NCBI RefSeq assembly: GCF_000611645.1 | Contig: NW_014012381.1 | Location: 1 to 15,545 of the forward strand | Direction: 5' to 3' | Length of the DNA: 15,545 bases | Origin: Monoraphidium neglectum | Taxonomy: Eukaryota > Chlorophyta > Chlorophyceae > Sphaeropleales > Selenastraceae | In this document: positions 8,738-15,545 of the stretch, one piece after another | Layout of the letters: every line of letters starts with the position of its first letter | Numbering within the stretch: position 1 is the stretch's first letter | Position numbers and translations under genes: made by a program | The notes under the pieces: model-generated | What the model saw: only the letters and a program-made list of their open reading frames with translations | Told to the model about the DNA's origin: nothing | The model's database searches: none

Positions 8738-10339
8738 TCAAGCATGCGCACCTTGCTCCTCTTGCACACTGACTTGGCCGCCATCCTCATTTTCCCAGAA
8801 GCTGCTGCAGCTGCCACCGCTGTTCCTTGATCGCCGGCGCAATTCAGACGAAAGCCGCTTGACTGCTGAAGGAAAGCTGCGGTTGAAACGCGTCGTACTC
8901 AGCAGGAAGTAACCAACGCCCACCAGCGCTGCCACTGCGTCGCCGCAGGAGTTGAGCAGCTCACCCTGCGGCGTCCAAACCCAAGCGTGCTGCTCCTGCT
9001 GCACATGCTGCTGGTGCTCTCCATGCTGCTGTTGGTTTTGAACGGCAACCTCTGCTGCAACCGCTGCTGACACCATGACCGCTGCAGGCGCGGCGCCCGT
9101 ACCTGCACCCTCTGCCTCGCCCCAGGCGTCTGACGCGCCGCCGTCCGTCAGCCTGCCGCTGCCGCCACCGCTGGACCTGACGCCAGCTCTCCTTCGGCTG
9201 AACTGCTCCTGGTCCTCCGCACTCACGCTTGGTGATCTGCCCAGGTCCCCGTGGCGCCCCCTGAGACCCGCCCCCGGCTGCTGCTGCGCGCCCGCGGCAC
9301 CACCCGAGCTGCCGCCGCCGCCGCCGCCGCCGCCGGCCAGCGACGCACCACGCTGCAGCGCGCCCAAGCTGAGCATGCGGCTCATGCTGGCCTGCCGGCC
9401 GGCGCTGCCAGCGGCGGGGTCGAAATCCGGGGGTGCGGCCAGGCAGGCGATAAAGCGGTGGTCGGCCTCTGTCAGGGTACGTGTGCCATGGAGGACCTCG
9501 TGCAGCCGTGGCGCCCTGCAAAGCAGAGCGGCACCAGAAATGACGGCATGGAAATCGCCAGCATTTCTGAGGAGCTGCCGGGCTACAGAAGCTGCGCTGG
9601 CATAGCGCATGCCGCCTGCTCATGCTGTTGGGGAAGCGCAAATTGCAGAAAACCTCGTGTTGGCTGCATAGATGTGATACAGCAGCAGCAATGACCCCTT
9701 GGAGCAAAACAGCTTGCTAGGAGCGCACTTGAAGGGGTTGCCGTAGGTCTCAATCCGGCACTGCAGGGCCTGGTGGGCCGGCACCGCCAGTGCTGATGTC
9801 AGCACCGCCTCCTCCTCGAATGATGCCTTCATAAGATTGAGTGAGTCGATGACAGCCACAGACATCTGTAGAGGTTTTATATGCGTGTATGTATGTGTAC
9901 ATGCGTGCGTGTGTGTGCGTGCGTGTGTGTGTGTTTGTGAGTGTGCGCGCGCGTGTGCTGTGGTGTCTGTGAGTGCGTCTGTATGTGGGCACAAGCGTGC
10001 AAGCGCCTGTGTTAATGCACATAATTCGACAAACGCATGCTTATTTCAGCATTAGTGCTCGCACTTGCGCACGTGGTTGCGCGTATGTGCGCTCTTGTAG
10101 GCATCGTGTCGCAGTAATGCGTTGCGATGCGTCCACGCTGTACGTCCCCGACCAATCCAAGCAAGCAGCAACAACAGCGTCGGGCCGAAGATGCTCACAT
10201 CAAACAACGGCAGCGCCGCTGGCAGCTGCATGCGGCGGCAGCTCCTTCCCAGCAAAGCCTGCCTGGTCAAGCTGGGGCATGCAGGCCCCGCCCTGCGTAG
10301 TGACGACCTGTGAGCGCTGGGCGGCGCTGAGTCGGACAT
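8738..10339 (-). CDS. Gene B: uncharacterised protein, paralogue of gene A (three exons, about 351 aa)
   Basis: Exons on the minus strand are 10339-10199, 9865-9729 and 9515-8738; introns are of phase 0 and 2, and the total is 1056 bases. Exon 1 ends LPAALPLFD (residue 47) in front of GTGAGC. Exon 2 has SVAVIDSLNLMKASFEEEAV and VPAHQALQCRIETYGNPF. Exon 3 starts after a strong acceptor (TCTGCTTTGCAG) with APRLHEVLHG, then LTEADHRFIACLAAPPDF. The second half holds an eight-Gly run, a Ser/Gly/Gln linker, a Gln/His-rich patch (about 250-270), a hydrophobic segment NSCGDAVAALVGVGYFLLS (281-299) and a basic then acidic tail. Conserved-block identity to gene A is high, and both introns match in position and phase. 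The start at 10339 (GCCATG) is my choice; an in-frame ATG at 10393 adds 18 residues. Function and family are unknown; a single C-terminal membrane segment is possible. Confidence 0.7.
9311..9336 (-). repeat. GCC/GGC trinucleotide run encoding poly-Gly in gene B
   Basis: An uninterrupted GCC repeat of about eight units on the plus strand reads as GGC codons in gene B exon 3 and gives eight consecutive Gly residues. The equivalent region of gene A has no such run; there an intron interrupts the coding sequence. Confidence 0.8.
9887..9960. repeat. Imperfect GT/GC-rich microsatellite in intron 1 of gene B
   Basis: A stretch of alternating G-T with interspersed C and A (GTATGT, GTGCGT, GTGTGTGT, GCGCGCGC) lies within the 333-base intron 1 of gene B (9866-10198). 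On the gene's sense strand it is CA-rich and begins about 20 bases upstream of the exon 2 acceptor. Confidence 0.75.
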
Positions 10340-11473
10340 GGCCAGGGTGCAGGCGGTGCCGACGACTAGCGCGTGGTGCGCGATGCGAGGCATGATAGTT
10401 GCAGAGTGGCCTTCTCGAATGACAAATGCACGCACAAGAGGAGGGACTTGCACAGTTGCGCCGGACGCGGCCTGCTCACCAGCTGCTGCGCTGCGTATTC
10501 TTCAGCGGGCGCTGCTCGCTTGGACAAGCACCGGGCCCGCGGCCACCGCTCGCCCTGAAAGGCTTTGCAGCAGTGCTCGCGCGCTGGTCCATATCTGAGT
10601 TCTGGCTGAACTTGAGTTGTGGCTGTCTCCGTCACGCCGCGGCACGCTCGCCCCAACCCAGCTCAGCTGGGCCAGCTGTGCGGTGTGAGCGCCAAGCCGC
10701 CCACAGCCGCAGGCCACTGCCACAATGCTCTCCACCAGCGCGCTGCGAGGCTCGTCTATATCTTAATGCATCATACGCAAAGTCCCTTCTGATCAGGCGA
10801 AATGTCCTTGCGGTTTCTTTACACCGACGGCAGGCTGTGACAACCGCTGGAAATGCGGGTGAGCCGATTGAAAGCGAGAGAAAAATGCGTGCAGAAAAAT
10901 AACATTTCCCTAACACTACTCACCGGGAAATGGCTTGCGCAGAGTCCCCACACGCAGGTCACCGCGTGCACGCATGGCTGGCGCCAATGCGAGCTGGCTG
11001 CCATTTGCTCTCCCTGGCCAGAATGGCAGACAGCCCTATCACAAGTGCTGGAATCATAACACGCCGCTTGATTCATAGAAAGGATTAACCGTTGGATAAC
11101 TGTATTGCGTGCGTGATTGCAGAGGCATACGCACTCATGGAGACGTTGCTGACATGGCAGTAGACCCGCAAGGAGCGGCTTCGCGCGGAGATCTGGACAG
11201 GAACTTAACAATATCCATCAAGGCTGCAACAGTTACAGCTTTGCTGTCCAGCCGACATGCGTCTTTAATGGGACGGCAAGCCTGGCCTGGGCTGCCCTGG
11301 AGGCATTTCGCAGTATCAGGTTTACGATCGGATTGACAGATGATGAGTAACATCGCAAACAGGTGACAAGACTGACTACCCAATACTCCCAGCCGGACCT
11401 TTGAGACTGCTAGGTGTGAGAGTCGTGCCTGGCATTCATTGATAGCGGAACCCGTGTGCTGCCAGATGTGTGC

Positions 11474-11496
11474 CACCGTGATACAGTACCACGGTA
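11474..11496. repeat. Short inverted repeat ACCGTG ... CACGGT
   Basis: Around 11474-11496 a six-base perfect inverted repeat (ACCGTG and CACGGT) flanks a short AT-containing spacer. It overlaps a reverse copy of ATACCGT, which recurs nearer the F-box gene. It could be a binding site or a small hairpin; nothing else supports it. Confidence 0.3.
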
Positions 11497-11790
11497 TATG
11501 ACATGCAGAGACAGGAAGAACACATACAAGAGAGGGAAAACTTGTTCATAAGAAGTCACAGAAGCAGTGGTCCGCGCTTCGTGTGTCCATCAGTAGGGAT
11601 GACTGAATGACACAGCAGCAGAGTAGGGCGCTTGGCAGGCAGCGGCTGACAGCGGCCAGCGCCTACTCAGCTACAGTACATCACAACGGCATTTTCCCCA
11701 GCTCAAAGCTCTCACAAGAGCTGTTGCAAATCAAAACTTATTCCATACCGTCAATGTCACTGAAAGTACAGCTTGCAGAGCAACTAGGTT

Positions 11791-11829
11791 ATCATACCGT
11801 ATCATACTGTAGAGATCGCAGATCGCACG
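11791..11829 (+). repeat. Tandem ATCATACYGT pair and GATCGCA pair upstream of the F-box gene
   Basis: ATCATACCGT (11791-11800) is followed directly by ATCATACTGT (11801-11810), and then by two adjacent GATCGCA copies (about 11814-11828). ATACCGT also occurs at 11745-11751 and, reversed, near 11491. The cluster ends about 95 bases before the F-box ATG, a plausible position for promoter or 5' UTR elements. Confidence 0.4.
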
Positions 11830-11921
11830 CGCGCTTTCGAAATTGAAGCTGTCGTCAAAACTCGCCAGCAAACTGTCGCTCGGTGGCCCTCAAGGCCCAG
11901 CTCACTTCAAAGTCACCAGGC

Positions 11922-14066
11922 ATGCCTCCTAAGCAGCGCCGGAAGCGTCAGGCGCTGCCGCAGCTGCGCAGCTTGGCGGAGCTGCCTTCACCGCTGTTGG
12001 GGCACATCGCCGGCAGCCTAGAAGAGCCGAAAGATCGCAACGCGCTGCGCGCGACGTGCCGCCAGCTGCGGCTTGCTGTCTGCGGCACCGCAAAAGAGGT
12101 GTTCTTCGCGCTTGACGAAGCCAAGGCAGACGGCGGCACGGGTGGCGGCGCCGCGGGCATGCACCATTTCGCTTCAAACTGCAGCCTTTGGCTGCATGTC
12201 GAAGCCCTGCGGCTGGGCGGCATCAAGCAGGTCCGGCACCCGTACCCCCATGCCGCGTGGTACGGGGGCCTGCGTGCGCAGCACGCCGCCGCAACTGTGG
12301 ACCTTATCACGAGCGTATCGAAGTGAGTCCAGGGTGGGCTCTGGGCAGGGAGGCGGCGCATGCGCGCAGGCATGCCCCGCAGTGTGGCACCATCAGGCAG
12401 AGCAGCAAGGTGGTGATATTCCAGGCGGCCATGGCAGCAGGGAGTCGACTTTGCTCTGGCGATTCGCGGAAACGCATGCACGAAGCCGGCTGCTGTCCCA
12501 TGCCTCCCTGCGCATGCAACGGGGTCGTCAACGCCATGCAACGCCCTGCTGGTGTGTTCCTTGCCGGTGCCCCAACTGCATGCTGGTGCCCACACATCCG
12601 GTCTTGGGGGACGCGCGCTGCTCCCTGCATGCATGCATGCACGCAGGCACTGCCTCAACCTCCAGCGGCTGCATGCCAGGGTCATCGATTCCAACATGGG
12701 CGCTCTGATGGCGTCTTGCCTGGGCACGTGCGCAGCCGGAAGCCATGGGTTTTCACGCCTCGCGTCCCTGACACTCGTGTTCGACGACAGCATCATCAGC
12801 AAACACCCACAGCTGCTGACGCCGCTGGGCCGGCTGACTGCGCTCACCAGCCTCGTGATGGCCAACGCCTGCATCGATGACAATTGGTGGGTGGCCCTTC
12901 TGAGCGACTGCCCGGGATCGCTGTACGGAATGGCAGTGATGAGCGCCATGCATGCTGCACGCGCCACCTCAGCTTCATTGCCAACAGGTGTGTGCGGCGG
13001 CAACACCGCATAGGTGTGGGCAGCAGCAACACCGCATGAGCAGCTCAGGCACCGGCCAATTTGCAACGTCGAAACCTCACAGCTTGCCACTCGTCTTGCG
13101 CGCCCCCGTCTTGACTTCAGCGATGACTGGCTGCCGCCGAGCCTGCACCGCCTGCACCTCGCCAACGGAACTGAGGACTACTTCAATGTGACCTGCGGTC
13201 CCTCATGGATGCGCGCGGTGGCCGCATGCACCGCCCTGGAGACCCTCGAGCTGCTCCGCCTCCACCCCAGGGACGTCCAGCTGGCGGAACCAATCCGTGT
13301 GACTCTGTGTGACACCCTCTGCCAGGTGGGGCAGGGGCGTTTGAATGGCTTTCGATTGTTGGATGGGGCAGCAACTAGTTGCATTTTTGGCTTGGATCTT
13401 TTGCGATGTGCACCGAGTTGCTGCACACGATTTCACTCGCATGGTTTCCACAGCTTGTATCCATATGCAATTTCAACCACGGCCGCGCTACGCTAATCCA
13501 CGCCGCTGACTGTGTACTGCAATGCTGTTGTGGCCAAACCGCAGCTCACCGCTCTCACGAGTATTGCCGGGACGCTGGTGAGGAGAGTTGAAACCTGGCA
13601 CGAAGGATACTCTGAGGAAGACGCAAACCGCGTGAGCTTCCTCTATCGGGGCATCTCCTCATCCCTCGAGCCCATCGACGCCGCCCAGCTGCTGCCACGC
13701 CTTCCCAGCCTGCTTTGCTGCGCCTTGCACTTTGATGATGGTGATCGCGTATGCTGCGATTTGCCGCACCCGGTGCTGATGACGCGCTGGTCACAATTAA
13801 AGGAATGTTCAAATGCGCGCCTGGAGGCTTTGTCAGTGAACGTGCCAGACGCTCCTGGCAAGCCCGATTCATGGCTCACGCATCTGGCGCAGAGGACGGT
13901 TTTCCCGCGCCTGCGCAGCGCATACATGACCGTGGGGTGCAGCCAATCGATGGTGCACTACGACGACCGCGTGCCGGGTTCGACTGCTGCAAGTGACTAC
14001 CGCACGTGGCTTGATATGATTGACGCGTACACTTTGGAAGCGCAGGAGAAGGGCGACACTTGGTAG
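11922..14066 (+). CDS. F-box protein with leucine-rich repeats (four exons, 479 aa)
   Basis: Exons are 11922-12322, 12647-12886, 13049-13325 and 13545-14066, total 1440 bases, with introns of phase 2, 2 and 0. The first donor (TCGAA|GTGAGT) and the acceptors ACGCAG and CCGCAG are good. The N-terminus is basic (MPPKQRRKRQ). Residues about 18-50 look like an F-box: LAELPSPLLGHIAGSL then RNALRATCRQLRLAV. LRR-like strands follow: LQRLHARVIDSN, LASLTLVFDD, LTALTSLVMANACIDDN, LPPSLHRLHLANGT, LETLELLRLHP, LTALTSIAGTLV and FPRLRSAYMTVG. Such proteins usually bind SKP1 through the F-box and recruit substrates to an SCF ubiquitin ligase through the repeats; the target is unknown. The exon 2/3 junction is uncertain: donor 12890 with acceptor 13044 also keeps the frame and gives 482 aa. 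The start is the first ATG in the open frame. No TGTAA was found behind the gene. Confidence 0.68.
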
Positions 14067-15305
14067 CAACCTTGGAGGCACCGGCCAACACGGGTGACTA
14101 GGCGCACATGGGCGCGTGCAAGGGGCATCCAACACGCGGCCCAGCGCTGTATCGCGTGGCCTCGTGTGCGGGCCGCTGTTCGCCATAGACGAGGCCTCAG
14201 TTGGCTTTTGCTTTTGCAATGTCTCAACCGCCTGCTTTCATGGTTGAGGCGGTGCTGTGTCCTTGCATGCAAGTTTGCCGGTCCTTGCAGCAATGCAACC
14301 CAACCGTCTGCTCCATGATATCCTGCATGTTTCAAACACAACACTAATAAGTAAACCGCGCCACCTAGCAGCTTGCAACAGCACTATTTGGCAGTATGGT
14401 ACACTTGTGCCTGCAGTGCTGCTGGCATGCATGTTGCCAGTCGTAACACGATCGGAAGGGGCCGCATCGTGCAAATGCATCGGGCGCGACCATAGGGTGG
14501 CCTTGCTGTTGAGGGTGGGTGGGTGAAGTGCGGCCAATGCTAATCACCAAATTCACATGCACGACGCTAAAAGTATACGAGATTTGCTGACAGCAGGACA
14601 AGAAGCGCAGCAGACCCTAGCGGCGACAATCCTATTCTGCGCAAACGTCAAGAAAGATACATGCTGCAGGTAGGGCGCGCGATGCAATGCAGATGCAGGA
14701 ATAGCGTGTGAATGCGAAAATCAGCGCCGCTATGTCCGTCGATGCATGAAGCGATGGGGCCGTCGTAACAATCACCCTTGTTGGGCCTGCCCAGCCCTGT
14801 CTCGCGTGCCCCGACAGAGGCTAGCCGCAGCTGGCGCGTCCGCGGCAGCCCGCCATCCCAGATTCACGCCGCTGCCCCTGCGTACTCTCTCAAGCCCCCA
14901 GTTGCGAATTAAGAGTGCCCGCGAGGCCCTGATTGCAGGGCTCCTGCGAGGCTGCCCACAGCCGCCCGCTGGCCAGCGGCTGGGTGACATCATGCACCGT
15001 CACCGCCAGAAGCGCAGTCAACAATGGGACGAGCACTGCTCAAGCAGTGGCGGTGCTGCAGCTCGAGGGGATCACACGAAGTTGGGCTGGCGGTGGGGGC
15101 AGCGGTTTGGGGGTAGCAGGGCCCTTGAATCATCAGGGGTAGCGATGGCGAACCACGCAGGACGCTTTGTGCATATCGTCGCAAAAAAGTCAAGGCAGGC
15201 GCGCCCGCACGCTCAACTATCACAGCTGATGCCCGGACAATTAAGTACCCCTCGGGGCGCCCGCCCCGCTCCAGTGCACCTGGCCACACGCCTGGTACCG
15301 CCCAC
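14067..15305. other. Region between the F-box gene and the right-edge exon
   Basis: The F-box 3' UTR starts here and the next recognised coding signal is the minus-strand exon at 15306-15412. No TGTAA signal for the F-box gene was found. On the minus strand a good acceptor ending CTGCAG lies just right of about 15060, and a frame downstream of it encodes a hydrophobic peptide (VLVPLLTALLAVTV). This may be the next exon of the right-edge gene. The long plus-strand frame 14746-15402 has a low-complexity Arg/Ala/Ser composition and overlaps the minus-strand exon; I do not accept it. Confidence 0.35.
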
Positions 15306-15412
15306 CTGGCCTATGCTGGCGCGCAGCCTGTTCCAGGCCTTGCCGCGGGGGTCAATCTTGCGCGGTGCTTGGATCACCACCGGGATCGGCAGGTACACAT
15401 AGTGCGTGTTGA
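15306..15412 (-). CDS. Probable internal exon of an unidentified gene entering from the right edge (partial)
   Basis: On the minus strand, an acceptor (CTGTTGATGCAG) is followed by 107 bases encoding 35 codons, including THYVYLPIPVVIQAPRKIDP and KAWNRLRASIGQ, and then a donor (CAG|GTGGGC). The exon starts with two bases of a split codon and ends in phase 0. An alternative donor (GTACCA), eight bases further on, would leave phase 1 and allow a join to the hydrophobic frame near 14900-15040. The peptide is well ordered, not low-complexity, with a conserved look (PIPVVIQAPRK), but I cannot name the family. Upstream exons would lie beyond base 15545, behind the TG microsatellite that falls in the intron. 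Confidence 0.4.
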
Positions 15413-15451
15413 CTGCATCAACAGGGTGTGTGTGTGAGCGCGTGCGAGCTG

Positions 15452-15452
<1 letters not shown>

Positions 15453-15530
<78 letters not shown>
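15453..15530. repeat. (TG)39 dinucleotide microsatellite
   Basis: Thirty-nine uninterrupted TG units, followed by CGCA and more TG up to the window end. On the minus strand this is (CA)n, lying in the presumed intron about 40 bases upstream of the acceptor for the exon at 15306-15412. Length estimates in raw assemblies of such tracts are unreliable. Confidence 0.95.
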
Positions 15531-15533
<3 letters not shown>

Positions 15534-15545
15534 ATGTGTGTGTGC

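Larger units (their letters stand above)
10400..11921. other. Divergent intergenic region between gene B and the F-box gene
   Basis: This should carry the 5' regions of gene B (-) and the F-box gene (+). I see no gene with recognisable similarity; the longer open frames (for example minus 10819-11211 and 11135-11476) have no domain signature and no paralogue. The right-hand third has short repeated motifs that may be promoter elements (listed separately). No TATA box is convincing. Confidence 0.4.

Noticed and set aside
11883..11921. Extending the F-box protein to an earlier in-frame GTG
   Set aside because: A nuclear algal gene should start at ATG; the first ATG in this frame is at 11922, directly before the basic segment and the F-box.
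11948..13165. A 405-codon open frame on the minus strand
   Set aside because: It lies antisense to the F-box gene, runs through that gene's exons and introns alike, is rich in Arg, Ala, Ser and Cys, and has no domain signature. It is a by-product of GC-rich coding sequence on the other strand.
14746..15402. A 218-codon plus-strand open frame
   Set aside because: Its composition is low-complexity and basic, it shows no motif, and it overlaps the better supported minus-strand exon with clean splice sites.
1..15545. tRNA, rRNA, CRISPR array, transposon ends or defence-type gene clusters
   Set aside because: I looked for a T-loop consensus, regular spaced repeats, long terminal or inverted repeats, and transposase or reverse-transcriptase motifs, and saw none that was convincing.

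Overview
The window looks like nuclear DNA of a green alga (Chlorophyta, probably a core chlorophyte). The evidence is GC-rich spliced genes, GT-AG introns of mostly about 100-400 bases, a TGTAA motif at plausible poly(A) positions behind several genes, and a plant/algal-type PC-esterase gene. I see no prokaryotic operons, CRISPR arrays, rRNA, tRNA or intact transposons. All gene models below were joined by hand from splice-site consensus, reading phase and family or paralogue conservation. No transcript data were available.

Layout, left to right. (1) 2-124 (+): the last 40 codons of a gene whose end matches the C-terminus of the U3 snoRNP / small-subunit processome protein UTP10 (HEATR1). 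(2) 1413-3010 (-): 'gene A', four exons, 342 aa, unknown family. (3) 4909-7887 (+): a seven-exon gene for a 396-aa secretory-pathway PC-esterase / TBL-like (PMR5/Cas1p, SGNH-fold) protein with GDSH and DCLH motifs. (4) 8738-10339 (-): 'gene B', three exons, about 351 aa, a clear paralogue of gene A with the same first two intron positions and phases. (5) 11922-14066 (+): a four-exon gene for a 479-aa F-box protein with leucine-rich repeats. (6) 15306-15412 (-): one probable internal exon of a gene that runs in from the right edge, behind a 78-base (TG)n microsatellite.

The genes do not form an obvious pathway. They are a ribosome-biogenesis factor, a likely polysaccharide or glycan O-acyl-modifying enzyme, a likely ubiquitin-ligase adaptor and two copies of an uncharacterised lineage-specific family. 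The most interesting item is the A/B family. It has a shared core of about 90 residues, a divergent low-complexity linker and a short hydrophobic C-terminal segment, and the two copies sit in the same orientation on either side of the oppositely oriented esterase gene. The second is the esterase gene itself: introns split codons in both catalytic motifs, and the DxxH motif lies largely on a 35-base micro-exon.
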